Positions 24,365 through 36,900 of a DNA stretch of 64,000 bases are shown piece after piece; within the stretch, counting starts at the first letter, position 1; each line of letters starts with the position of its first letter. Made by a program: the position numbers and the translations under genes. The stretch is from positions 1 to 64,000 of the forward strand of contig CM073204.1 in NCBI GenBank assembly GCA_037042915.1. The letters run 5' to 3'. Below the pieces are notes generated by a model. The model did not search any database. It was not told the origin of the DNA and was given only the letters and a program-made list of their open reading frames with translations. The stretch comes from Auricularia sp. M13 (lineage: Eukaryota > Basidiomycota > Agaricomycetes > Auriculariales > Auriculariaceae).

Positions 24365-24389
24365 TAACGCTTCATCCTACGTTTACACC

Positions 24390-25700
24390 TGCGTCTTGGG
24401 GAGCCTGTTGCGCAAGGAGCCGTCCGACAGCGGCGACGAGGACAGTTCAGCTCCATCTTCGGACGTAGGAGCAAGGACAAGGACGACAAGCGTCGTTCTG
24501 GCTCTGTCGACTCGGACAAAGAATCCCCACGTCCAAGCAGAGCCCGCCGTAGTCGCAGCCGTCGTTACAAGGTACGCCTGGCACTCCCGGCCCGCCCGGC
24601 CAGCAGCGGTCCCCGGCGTCGATGCGCACACCACCGCCGCGGGGACAGGCGTTACAGCAGATGCTCCGCGTGGACCAGGAGACGCAGGCGCGCAACCAGC
24701 AGCAATACCTCTACCACTCCCCCCCCAAATTCGCTCTCGCCGGCGTCGCCTAACTCCCAATCGCCCGTCTCGTACGCCGGCGGGAGACAGCGGCCGGCAT
24801 CGCTCATCCTGAGCCCAGGGACGGTGCCTGAGCTGAACGTGATGCGCGTCTTCGCGCGAGACGACATCCGCGGCGAGGCGACGTTCAAGACGGTACTGGT
24901 GAACAACAACACGTCCGCCGCAGCGTGCGCTAGGCACTCCGAGCCCAGCGCTTCCATATCCGCGACGGCTCTCCCGATGATTTCTACCTCAATGTGAAGC
25001 GTCTGACGGAGGGCGGCACTGCGGCACTGCGCCCGGATGAGCGGCCGCTCGCGGTGTTCGAGCAGCTCGTCGAGGCCGCGCAGATGGCGCGCATGGCGCG
25101 CGTCAAGCGCAGCAGCATGGGCAGCATCTCCGCGCTCACAGCACGCACCCTGCCGTCGCGGGCCTTGCGCAGGGCATGAATGACTTCGCGGACGACTCGG
25201 CCGTTCGCTTCTACCTCAACCGCCGCCATGCTGACGGCGAAGGAGACGAGGAATACACGCTTACGGCCGAGGGGTTCGAGCAGCGCCGCTCTTCTGCGGT
25301 AGCGTCACCCCCAGTGCGCTCACGCGTCCTACCCAAGCGGTTCACCAGTCTCACCGTCCGCTTCGGACTGTAACTGCTCATGTTCCCGGACGACCTTCCC
25401 ACGGGCATGATGTTCGACCCGCAAGGGGAAGTCGTGCCGCGGCCCCGCAACCAGGCGGGTCCGGGACAACGTCGACGATCCTGCATTTGTGCTGCGTCGA
25501 GCCACCCGGTATCGGCAGACCTCGCAATCTCGTCGTTGGACGAAGTCGAGCTGCAGCAACTACATCGGCGGTCGGCGTCGGCGTCGTCAGCCGGATCCGT
25601 CAGTAGTCCATGCAACTTGCAGGTCGTCGTTGAGGATCATACCTTGACCTTGTTATTGCCAATGCTGCTTTGCGAAGAGCTGTACATCGCCCAGAACCTA
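24390..25700 (+). pseudogene. Decayed Ras-association-domain protein gene
   Basis: Fragments in several frames match a basidiomycete adaptor with Ras-association domains. In order: KDDKRRSGSVDSDKESPRP (about 24478-24535), QMLRVDQETQARNQQQYLY (about 24658), PELNVMRVFARDDIRGEATF (about 24828), DDFYLNVKRLTEGGTAALRP (about 24977), MNDFADDSAVRFYLNRRHAD (25176), FTSLTVRFGL (to 25370) and MFPDDLPTGMMFDPQGEVV (25380). At least three frame changes fall between consecutive fragments (near 24730, 24940 and 25170-25180), with no plausible introns. The order is as in the intact family. It lacks a clean start and a downstream half, so it is a partial, dead copy. Confidence 0.6.
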
Positions 25701-25814
25701 CTGTCAGACAGTAGGACCTCGAAATACGCCGATGCCGGGCAGCTCCATGGGCGAGACGCACGTCACCGCACAGCTGCATGGGCTTCAAGGAAGTAAAGCT
25801 TCATTTGGACGTCA

Positions 25815-28686
25815 CTAGTTCAAATCGAAAGTATCCTCACAGGGAAAGAACGACTTCCAGGGACCACAATCGTCCTCCTTAAGATATCCTGCAGACACCT
25901 CGAATGCGACCTGCAAATTGAGGATAGCAGCACACAGCGCCTTGAGGTCGTCTGGGGGCGCCCGGAAACCATCGAGGATAAGGCGCTGCATCGCGCCAGC
26001 AGCAATGGTCCTGCTGATGAAAAATTGAATGTGGGCGGTGGAGACGGGCAGGGGAGATGGTATATCCGGCGTGTGTGCAGGGTTTAGGCCTTGAATGTTA
26101 TCATTCACGCGTACGAGGCGTAGCTGCGTGATAATGTGCCGGTACGGGCCTTCGCGCGGAATAGGGCCAATAGGCACAGGTAGGAAATCCTCCTCGTTGC
26201 ATCCCTCGTCGCCAGGGGCGATGAATAGCGTCAGCTCCTCCAACTGGTCAGTGTCGAACATGTGCCAGTGGGATCTGAGGACAGCAAGCCGGGTGGGGCA
26301 TGAGATCCGCCACTGGTAGGTTGATGAGGAGATACGTCAGGGTATCGTATATGAGATCGACGACAACATCCTGTGTCGGAAAAATTCGAGCTTCGTTACA
26401 TTGCGATGTAACGCGTTATAATCTGCTGTAACATTTCGCGGGTTTCGAGTTCGTTATAATTTATGCGTCGTGGTTTTTGATGGATGTGCAACGATTGCAA
26501 CCCGCCTCAAGTTTTGTTGTAACTATTGCTGAAATCCCTCGTTCCGAGGCCGATTTCGGAGCTACTTTCAGGGTCCTCGAAATCTTATCAAGATCCAGAA
26601 AGATATATTGAATCTACTGTACTATCTAAGTATCTTATCTATCTACCTAGAAATGACTCACCGACGCAGCGGTCCAGCCGCCACAGTCCAGCTTGGGGGA
26701 CTGGACGGACGGATCTTCGAGCCTCGGACGCGCGTCCTGCAGGTGTCTTGACGCCTGACGGCCCACGATGAAGTCAGCAACGAAACGGTGGACAGCGGCA
26801 TTGCTCACCATTCAAGGCAATCCAGTGAACGATGATGCTGCAGAAGCCTGTGTATTAAGTCAGCACCCGGTACAAGAGAGACACTTGTGGAAGGGACTTA
26901 CCTGCGGCGTAGAAGATGTTCACAGTGAAGCAGCGTTGCTGTCACGGTGTATGTCGTCCACTGGCCCGCCGTCCAGGCGGCAAGGGTGCAGCGCTGCCGT
27001 GGCAGGCGTCATGTCTTCCGCCGCGACAGTGTCCGCGAGCGCCGAGTCGTGCGCGTCTAAGTCAATGGCGGCGAGAGCGCGAAAGGAGGAGTCGACGACA
27101 AGGTCGACGCTGAGCAGCGCAAGGGCCGCTCGCCTGAGTTGGAACTTTTTTTTGAATGAGGGAGCTCCCCAATTTATAGACAGTCGGCCTTAAATGATCA
27201 TCCTCTCAGGCCAGGCCAGCGACGCTCGCGCCCTCAGGTCGAGGCGTGCGCGACCTTTTCGGGTCGGAAGTGCTCCGAGCACCTCCGAGCCCTGCCCGAG
27301 TTCAGCCGGGCATCATCGGTTCCTCGGGCATGCGAACCACATCCATCCCTTCGTTTCCGAATGCCTGCAGCGGGCGGTGCAGCAGTGTATGGCTTATTTA
27401 CCCTGCTCTAGTGCCATGGTGCGCCACGTTCACTCGCCGAAAGATGTTACATTGAAGCCCTGACCAATTGCAACAGGTTGTAACAAAGTACCATCTTGGT
27501 TGCAATCCCTTGCAACGACTTCGGTGAGAATATAAGTAAGCCGAGGTGTGTCACAACTGTATTACAATGGATTGTAACTGACATGCTCATTACAGGTCGA
27601 TTCAAGTTTTTCTGACATGGCCGTCCAACCTGACCGCAAAGTAGGGAGCGTCCTCGATGTCTGCCACATGGTCCATATCAGGGAGAAGGCAGCGCCGGTA
27701 ACCGATCTCAAGGGACCGAACATAATCACGAGAGTGTACCGTGCGGAAGACCAAATCCCAGTCCATGTCTGTCTGAGCTTGATACGAAGAGTGCGCAGTA
27801 AGAGCGCTGAGGCATATATGGTCTATGCGAGAAAAGATCTCCAAGAAAGGACGGACAGCCTTGTCGCTATACGTCTGCAATCGGCGCAGATGTAAGCCCC
27901 GCAGTGCGTCAAACTGCTTGGGTGAATCAGGCGGCGACACCAGTGTCAGATATTGCAGATTATTCGTGGCAGGTAATACGAGACCATCGTCACTCTGCGT
28001 GAGAGATACGGCACACTGGTAGTAGAGCCTCGCGACGTCAGTCATCACCTGACCAGCGATTGGTGGTATATGCGTCCACAGAAGGTCCATATTGTGGAGC
28101 TGGGGGGCTGCGTCGCCGAATAGATTGACCGGAAGTGGCGCAGTGTCACGGTCCTCGAAGTACATGTGGATGCGGAACCACCTGAGAATGGGCGCCGGCG
28201 TCCGAAGTAGATCGCTCCAGCCTGTCCCCGACCATGACTCTAGATCCAGTGAGAGTGACTGCATACGGGGCATGTGTTTGATAAGCAGTGCGGGGACCGT
28301 CTTGTTGACGTCTATCCGAGGATCGAAAATGGTGTCAAGGCCGTCCACCCGGATGACCTTTGGGGTATGCTCGAGTACGTCCGGGAGGTCGAGATAGAGT
28401 GTAAGTGGAACTGAGCCGCCCCGGTCGAGCAGAAGCGTGAGTAGTTCGTACGAGATAGGGACAGTGTCCTGCTGATAGGTATAGATACCCCCAAAGATGC
28501 GGCGCGTTCAACAGCGACGACCTCCAGGCTCTGCACACCAATGCAGCGGAAGAGATCCAGGAGGGACAAGTACGAGAAGGTCCTATGGAAAAGCTCGTGA
28601 GGCATACGGAGGACCGGAAGGTCGTTGTTGACCTGCGCCGGCATCGGAGCTGGAGACTGCTCGATGGACACCAGATTAATGCCCAT
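25815..28686 (-). pseudogene. F-box family gene, split by a transposon
   Basis: The N-terminal F-box (LPVLRMPHELFHRTFSYLSLLDLF) reads from about 28686. The second half of the box (ALVCRAWRSSLLNAPHLWG) continues in another frame, so a frameshift lies near 28530-28550, and frame is regained later. A leucine-rich body follows (27602-28348: RMQSLSLDLESW, LQYLTLVSPP, ICLSALTAHSS). The gene is then cut by the 1244-bp element at 26374-27617 and resumes with QDVVVDLIYDTLTYL and a C-terminal block (DQLEELTLFIAPGDE; QFFISRTIAAGAMQRLILDG) to 25815. F-box proteins recruit targets to SCF ubiquitin ligases. This family is much expanded in Agaricomycetes. Confidence 0.78.
26374..27617. mobile_element. 1.24-kb non-autonomous DNA transposon
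   Basis: Ends TGTCGGAAAAATTCGA (26374) and, inverted, TGTCAGAAAAACTTGA (27617 reading left). A 2-bp TG duplication flanks it (26372-26373 and 27618-27619). With one TG removed, the flanking F-box frame reads continuously (RLDG then QDVVV), so the boundaries are supported by function as well as by repeats. The interior has no recognisable protein. It has subterminal palindromes GTTACATTGCGATGTAAC and TTACAATGGATTGTAA and repeated TGTAAC/GTTGCAA words. The terminal motif matches those at 7028 and 43486. Confidence 0.8.
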
Positions 28687-28689
28687 GGT

Positions 28690-29163
28690 GAGACTCCGCT
28701 ACCGGGCGTCAATAGACGAGACGAGTGGCTGCCTGAGAAGCGGCGATGGCGGGGACGAAAGCAATGGACGCCTGCTGCAAAGCGACGAAGCGCGGACATC
28801 GAAATCAGCATCCTCCTCAGTTCGAGGCGCTAGAGATGGCAACTGTCAAACTGGCACTATTGTGCTCTCGCATGGATGGACCGGTTCCCCGAATAATTGA
28901 ATATAGGTCATATGTAATCCTGGAACCCCTGTCGCCCTCGCCATAATGCAAGGCGCGGTTAGAAGATTAGAACACAAGCCGGATCGCTGAAAGTCTGCAT
29001 CATGAAAGATGGTTGCATCTGTCCACGTCCTGGAGGCAGCCGGAGTGGATGTAGTAGTCCCAGCAAAACTCGGAGTGCTCAGCCATCAAGCCTTTTGAGT
29101 TGCGATTGCACAGAGCAGAAGTGTCAGCCTTCGAATCGCGCAAAAGGCAAGCCGGCAGAGGAC
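28690..29163. other. Intergenic before the Gypsy element
   Basis: Upstream of the F-box start. No gene recognised. It was joined to 40153 onward before the LTR element inserted. Confidence 0.4.
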
Positions 29164-29168
29164 ACTCG

Positions 29169-29562
29169 TGTAAGGGTTAGCTTATCTAAGCCCTTGCGGA
29201 AGAGATTCAAGTCTCGAGAGCGTTGCTCGCTCGGGTCGTGAGTGGCAACGTGTGTCTCTGTAGAAAAGAACCTGGGGCGGACTCTGCTCGCAGCGCCCGC
29301 CTTAAATACATCCCGGAATACATTGAGTCATGGTCTATGTAGACGGGACCGAGAACATAGCCTGGCAAAAGCACAGGCGGGCAAAAGCGCAGCGACCCCG
29401 GCGGGAGACCCTCGGCCTCCCGCGCCTATCTCCGTCAGCGAGGGAGGCGGTGCGCGGCCTCTGCACCACGCGCTCCGCCGTCCGCGAGCGTCGCCGTCGG
29501 CGAGGAGACCCGAACGCCGGCACCGCGGCCGTCGCGAGGGCCTCCGAGCCCGCGTTCTTGCA
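29169..29562 (-). repeat. 3' LTR of the Gypsy element
   Basis: 394 bp, begins TGTAAGG and ends TTGCA on the plus strand, same as the copy at 39754-40147. A purine-rich stretch (minus strand GGGAGGGCGAA) adjoins its inner edge and would serve as polypurine tract. Confidence 0.9.
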
Positions 29563-29735
29563 TTCGCCCTCCCGCGTCGCACAGCGACGCGCCGTAAGCC
29601 CAATAAACGATCTTGAAGTCGAAATTGAAAGTCGTGATGTCGTAATCGTAATCGTAGTCGTAGATGTCCTGAATTGAATGCCGTTAGCCGATGTAGTGGT
29701 TGATGCCTCCAAGGCGTCATCGAGAGCTCGATAAT

Positions 29736-30695
29736 CTAAAGCACATTGTTAGTATGCTCGTCGATGGCGCCCGCGGTCTGATCGAGCTGCTGCTGGTGGC
29801 TGCCGCTCGGCTGTCCACTGGCCTGCCCGGTGTCGAATCCCTGCGCCATCAGGGACTGCTGCTCGTCGGCCGCGACTTGGGGCACGAAGATCCCCTGCCC
29901 GCCATCCTGCTCCTTGCCGCTGGATCCGCTGGGCTGCATGTGGTACAAGCCCAGCACGTTGTCCTGATTCTCCAGCGAGAGTGCTTGCGCGCCGTCCGCC
30001 AGCGCCTGCTGCTGCTCCATCGGCACCGGCGAGCCGACGTAGCTCATGGCGACGTCGCCGGTACTGAACGTCGTCGCCGGAAATCCAATCCCAGCTTGCA
30101 GCTCGGCGAGCTGCTGCTGTCCTGGGTGTCCAACGCCCGGATGCGCTGGCGTAGGCGTCCACTCGAACGGGCTGGCTGCAGGCGCGTGCGGCGGGTCGTT
30201 CGTCCAGTCCTGGTTGGCGTCGACAAACCAATGCCCGTAGCCCGCTTGCATGGGCGCAGGCGCCGCAAATTGCGGCTGCATCGCTGCGGCTGGTAGCGCC
30301 GGCACGAATTGGGGCATGCCCATCGGGTAGAAGGGCGCGCCGAACTGGAACGGCGCTGGGTGTGCCCAACTCGACTGCATGCCGTCCACCGCGTTCGTGA
30401 TATCCGCCAGGGGCACCACGTCCTGCCCCGCTGCGGGCGCACGTGCTGATCCTGGCGCGGGGTTCGACGCCGCCGCCGCCGGCCGCTCGTTCTGGTCGTG
30501 CATCGTCGTGCGTTTGGTACGAACCCGGCCGCGTCGTTGGCTCGCTGAAGCCAACGTCAGGATCAAATAACCACGTAATAAAATCATGCTCACGGGTCTC
30601 CTTGTCGACTTGGGCATCCTTGCCGTCGTCGTAAGGCTTTGCGCGCGTGCCCTGATCGAGCCCTGCCCGTGGCGGCCGTCCTTGACCTGGCCCAC
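29736..30695 (-). other. Extra open frame at the Gypsy 3' end
   Basis: An open frame of about 319 codons overlapping the last part of the long element frame in another phase. Its composition (Pro/Ala/Gln/Met-rich, e.g. HAPAASPFEWTPTPAHPG) is more protein-like than the overlapping phase. No family is recognised. It may be an accessory element product or a C-terminal extension. Confidence 0.45.
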
Positions 30696-30844
30696 GTTGG
30701 GACGAACGCGAAGTGCCCGTTCCGCCGCCCTGTCCCATCGCAGTGTTCAGCGCGAGAAGTGTGGCCTTCGATAGCTCAAAGAGCTCGCGCGCGGTGACGC
30801 CGTTGAAGTCACGACGCCCGTTGCGCTTGAAGCGCCCCTTGACG

Positions 30845-30910
30845 GTGTTGACGTCGCTCGCGTCGTTGCGGTCATTCGCGTCGTTGCGGTCATTCGCGTC
30901 GTTGCGGTCC
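30845..30910 (-). repeat. 18-bp coding minisatellite in the Gypsy frame
   Basis: About three and a half tandem copies of an 18-bp unit encoding RNDAND, near the C-terminal end of the long frame. Confidence 0.7.
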
Positions 30911-33900
30911 ATGATATTCGTAAGGTCGTATCCCGAAGACGTGTGAGGCCCGAAGGTGGGGCATTGCACCTGCCTCGTGGGCGGATTATAAGGGAGAGGA
31001 GTGCCTTCGGGCTTCAAATTTGCTGTGCCTTGTCCAAAACGAGCCATTCCGATTCCGGCAACCTGCAAAGGTTCCGACCGGTTGGCGCTTCGTCTCCCAA
31101 ACGCACGATCTGCGTCGATCGCCATTGCCTCGCAGTACTCGCGCAATGGTTCCAGGTGCGCTACATCCTCATATCGTTCGATCGTGCTATCTCCCGTCGA
31201 CCACTGAACCTCAAATTGTGCGTCAGGTCCCTGTCCAAAGTGCGTAATAATTTTGCGCACTTGCACATTCGTTGGCCGTTCGCCAAGGCCCAGGATCTGA
31301 TGCCATTGTCTTCCAGGAAATCGTACGTCGTCATTTGGTATATGTTCTCGCAGTAATGACGCGTGGAAAACCGGATGTAGCCCTCGCTTGAGCATTTCCT
31401 TACTCAGCTGCAACCTGTACGTCGCACCCTTCTCAATTGTTTCCACAATTTTGAACGGACCAATATACTTAGGTGTTAGCTTCCTCGCATGAGACTTTGG
31501 TAGTTTCATGTTCTTTGTGCTGAGATACACCCAGTCCCCCGTCACGAACGGTGCAATTCGGCGTTTCTTGTTTGCCTGTGTAGTCTGCTTCACTCTCGCG
31601 GCGATTATCGCGTCGTGAGCCTCCATGATCGCATCTCGCATGCTCTCCGCAAACCTCTGCACTCCCGGAAACTCACTCTCACGATCCCAAAGGACCGATC
31701 TCGGATTCTGTCCGTAATTCAAGAAAAATGGTGTGTAGCCTGTTGTTGCTGACCGTGCACTGTTCATCGCAAACTCTATGGCAGGCAGCTTCTTTACCCA
31801 GTCGCGCTGGGTCTCAGACACGCATTGGCGTATCATCTGCCCTAATGTCCTATTCGCGCGCTCAGTTGCTCCGTCCGTCTGCGGATGATACGCCGAGGAC
31901 ATACGCAACTTCACCCCGGTGAGCTCGTTCAATTTCTGCCAGAATGTGCTCGTGAACAGTGTATCCCGATCACTCACTATCGCCTCAGGCATCCCATGGA
32001 GTTTATATACATTATTGAAGAAGGTCTCAGCAATCTGGTGAGCCTTGTCCGTCGTTTTCACCGGTATGAGATGTACCATCGCACTGAGATGATCTATCAC
32101 CACACAGATTCGGTCAAACCTCCCATTTTGGCCCTTCGACTGCGGCAGAGGGCCGACGAAGTCAATTCCTACAACCTGCCACGGCCGACGCGGCACTGGC
32201 AGCGTCTTCAGCAGGCCATATGGCTTCTGCGTGTTGTCCTTCGTCGTCCGGCATATCGGGCACGTTTCAACGTAAGCCTTGATATCTTTTATCATCTCTT
32301 TCCACCACACCTGATCGCGCATATACGCCAGGGTCTTGTGAGCGCCCAGATGCGCCAATATCGAGTGCGCTTGTTCGATCATGGCCTCGCGCAGTTTCCT
32401 ACCTCGGACAACTATGTTCGGTACGCACAAGAGATCCTCATTTCCGCTTGTCATGAAAATGATTTGCTTGTCCCCAGATCCTTCCACTCGGAAGTTCCTG
32501 TAATGCTCGGGATGCTGCAGGATCTCCGAAAAGAATTTGTCTTCGGCATATCTCCCGGCTATGTCATGTGGCAACGACAGGCCAGGGTTTGTGTCCATCA
32601 CGATTCCGGTGAGTCCGCGTCTCCCTCCATCTGTTGGCTGCTCATTCGGACTCGATTCCTCACTACGCAGCTCTACTCGACCGCCCTCCTTTGACCGGCC
32701 ATCCCCCTGGCGCTCAGACGCATGCGCAACGTGCTGTGGCGCGGGATCTGATGCGGACTCTTTCAGAGTTTCGCCCATGTCGGATTTGGACTCATCGAAG
32801 GTAAGCTCATCACGTCCACTGCTAACGTGAGATCTCTTATCCCTCATTGTGCTCGAATCTCGTCTCGACTGTGGTACCTTACCAGCAAGTCGTCTAGAAC
32901 GTCGAGGTACGCTCTCGTCCCTTGAACTCTCATCGGTCTCCGATTCATCCACAGATTCGGTTTCCGAGCTGGACTGCTGTATCTCCTGCCTTGTTCTGCG
33001 CAGCCTAAGCTCCTTGATAGGTGGCGCTTTCTCACCGCGCAGGCGTGCCGAACGCCGCGGCGGTAAGTCACTCTCATCGTCCGAGTCTGAATCCGTCTCA
33101 CGCCCTCCATCTAATGCGCTTGGTAACACGACTGTCCTACCGACCAAGACGGGGGCCGAGATCGATTTGCCCTCAATCTCGTCACTCTCCGAATCGTCCG
33201 AGTGATCCTGTACGTATTCGCTCTGCGCGCGCACCGTACCCGGTTGCTCATCGCTGTATAATCGCGATAACCCGTCCGCTAACACATTATCCTTCCCAGG
33301 TATATATGTTATCTCGTAATCAAACTCGCTGAGCAGATGTAACCAGCGCGCTTGCCGCGCGCTCAAATCCTTCTGCGTCATAAAGTGTTGAAGTGTACGA
33401 TGATCTGTGCAAATGCGAAAGCGCGCGCCATGTAGTAAGCCTCTGAAGCGTTTCAGCGACTCTACTATGGCTAGCAATTCACGCTCATGCACAGGATAGT
33501 TCTGCTGCGCGCTATTGAACTTTCCCGACCAAAATGTGATTGTTCGTGCTGTGGCCACATCCTCACCCTGTGAGATGTATCCACTCGCTCCCGTCAAAGA
33601 GGCGTCTGTTATCAAGTTTATGGGCCCACTCTTCAGCGAGTAATCGATCGCATGACGGCGTTTCTCCCGGTGAGCATGAACAATCTCCTTGATCTGCTCA
33701 AATGCGCGCTGCTCTGTGAATCCCCACCTCCAGGTCTTCGTAGATCCGACCAAGCGAGTGAGAACTCCCATCGGGATTCTGATTCCCTTGCAATCCGATG
33801 CTAGAAAGCCTACCGCACCGAGAAAGCTCATGAGAAGCCCCTTGTTCGTCGGTGTCGGCCATGCCGTGACGGTAGTCACCTTCGTAGGATCCATTTTGAT

Positions 33901-36900
33901 TCCTCCCGAATCAATGACATGTCCCAGTATGCTCAGCTCTTCTGCAAATAACTGCATCTTGTCCGGGTTCAAGTAAAACTTCTCCCGGCGGAGAACATCA
34001 AGAATGAGTCTGAGATGCTTCAAGTGCTCCTCCGCCGTATCTGAATACACAATGATATCGTCGAGATATACATCCATAAACACGCCAATGTAAGGCGCGA
34101 AAATGTGATTCATAAGTGTTTGATACGTCGCTGGACCATTGCAGTCCCCAATCTGTAGTACTTGGCTGACCATCGTCCCATCCGGCGTGTTAAATAACGT
34201 CCGCGGTACGTGCTCTGGTACTATACGTATTTGCTCATAGGCGTCTTTGCCGTCAATGAGACTTCGATAAGGCTTTCTCACCACGTTTCGCAGGATCGCC
34301 TCGATGTCCGGCAAAGGCGCTGCAACCTTCTTGGTATTGGCATTCCTCGCTCGACAGTCTATTACTGTCCGAATCTTCATTACCCCATCCTTGCTCTTTG
34401 GCTTTGGGATAATGAGCATCGGAGAGCAATTCCCGCCAGCCGCCAATTGCCAACGACCGTTCTCAAGGTACGCCATTTTCTTCTCATTCCACTGCGCTCG
34501 CATCGCGTCCGGACACCGGGATGCTCGATAAGGATAAACCTTATTCTCATCGATCAATGGTATTTCATGGTTTATCGCTCTCAATGGTGGCAATGGCTCC
34601 TTGACCGCGGTCTTGAACAAGTCCGACGCCTTTTGGAAGACCTTCTCACGAAGGTCCTCAATTCTCCGGCTTTGTACTTCAGCTCTGGCCGAGCTGAGTA
34701 CTACCATACCGGGACCCTTCAATTCCTTTGCTTCATTTGATCCCACATACACGCGCGTCGGATTCAACCCGATCAGCACCTCGTGTTCCCACATGAACTT
34801 CGTCCCAAGTATGAGATCATAAGTATCGACGTTTGCAACTTCAAATACACGCTCTTCATCGATATCTTGATACTGGAATCGTGCAAAGGTCTCAACATTG
34901 ACCTTTGAACGTGATCCTGTTATGGCCAACTGCAATGTTAACGGTTCTTCTTTCTCTCGAAGGTTGAGCCTCAGCTGATCAGCCAGTGTCGTACTTATGA
35001 AGTCGGTCAATGACCCCGAATCAATTAAAGCACATGCAGAATGGCCATTGATCAAGACGTTAACAATGACAGGCATAGGAAAGACATTACGATCGTTACG
35101 GATGCGCATACCACCTCGCGTTACAGCATTCACGGTCTCTGTGCCTGGCTTAAGCTTCCTGGCAAGCTTCTCCGCCTTCAACGGCCTGGAGGACGTCACC
35201 CTCGACGGCTTGGACGGTGCCGCTCGGGACAGTCCAACCGTCGTTGGAGTCGACGTCAGCGCGCGTGCTTTGGACATCTTGCTCGTCGTCGCTCTCGCAC
35301 TCGGATACGGAAGTCCACCTGTCGTAGACCGTGACAAACTCGATGTCGCCCTCGCCTTCGCGCGGGAACGCGATACCTGTCGCCTTTGCTCTATGCGTGC
35401 ATCAGCACTCTGCGCCCGACGCGCATCAATGGCAGACTCACGTGAACTTGTGACGTCTGCCGACCTTGATTGGTTTGTCGGTGAGAATGCTGTGGTAGTG
35501 TACCTCCATATCGTCATGCTTGAATGGCTCGACCTTGACGCCGAGCGGCCTCGGCGGGTAGTAGTAGTCGTTGGCCGCGTTGCTGCGTCCCTCGTCGAGC
35601 GCCCTCGCCCAGTTGCCGTCGAGCCTGGCGAATTCCGCGAGCCACTGCGGATGGATCCGCAACTTGACGAGCTCGCGGGCGACAGGCCACCAGGGAACGG
35701 GACGGTCGGGGTCGGTCCAGCGGTTGAAGTTGCCGACTGGCCACCAGGCGGCGACCTCACGCCCTCCAGGCACGCGCAGCATGTGCCATTCGTGTGCAGA
35801 GAAGGCGTCGGGATCGCTCTGTTCGGGTTCCGGATCGATGAGCGCGGCCTGCCCAGCAAATCGTCAAGACGCGCTTTCCGGAATATAGCATTACAATGCG
35901 GACATACCAAATGTGCATTGCCTTTGAGGTACTCCTCGGCCCTCACGAGATCTCGCACATAGACGCCCTCGGTGAGCTCGCGGCGATTGACCACAAAGCT
36001 GACGTCGGCGACGAGGTCAAGCACCCAGTACCTGCGGCCGTTACTCTGGACGACCCAGCGCTGGTCCGGGTCCAACCCCGCCGCGAGCGCATCCTCCCAA
36101 TTATTGACGAGGTGAAACTCACCATTAATCAGCGTGCGGTCGCGGTCAAGTCGAATCGCTCCTTCGAGCCACGGCAAGCGCGGTACAGTAGCCTGCACCA
36201 TCACGTCGCCGTCCTCCTTGGTCAAGAAGAGATTGTCGTATACGAGAGCGCGGACAACGACCCCGAAGTCGCGAAGATCGAACTGCGGGATGCAGTAGAT
36301 CGTCTTGGTCATGAGGTCCTCGACACGCCAGGTGCCCGGCACAGGCTGCGGCTCCTTGCCTTCTCCAGGCCCATCGACCTTGAAGCGCATGTACTCGGGC
36401 AAACCCAACTGACGCGCCGTCTCGGCGCTGTGGAACCGCACGAAACAGTCGCGGATCTTCTCCTTGATAATGCGCGATTCGGCGAGCTTGTAGTCGACGT
36501 CAGAGACGACGAATTCGGGTTCGGCGTTAACCGGAGACATTGCTGCAAGTCGGACAGATGAAAGTCGAACAGATCCTGCGGGGACGAAGGGCTGCTTTGC
36601 TCGCCCTCCCCTCCTTTTATCTGTCCTCTGAGAGTCTCTATCCCGATTTGGAGCTGTGCTCGAAATCCGCGGACCCTTAGGCTTTGCCTCCCGCAACTTG
36701 TAGCAATTATTTGCGTCGTGACCCGTCTCATGACAATTGAAACATAAATTTTTCGCTCTATGCTCGTCGCGTTGGGCCCTAGTGAGCTTTGCTCCAATTG
36801 GAATCGCTGAAGCCACGCTCACGGGCTTCGTTCTCGCTGGTTTTGCAGCAGCGGCTTGTGCTGCTCCTGCACTCGGACCAGAAGCATTCCCCATGCTCGG

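Noticed and set aside
29242-29616. Open frames within the Gypsy LTR
   Set aside because: Identical frame recurs in the other LTR at 39827; GC-rich non-coding LTR sequence.
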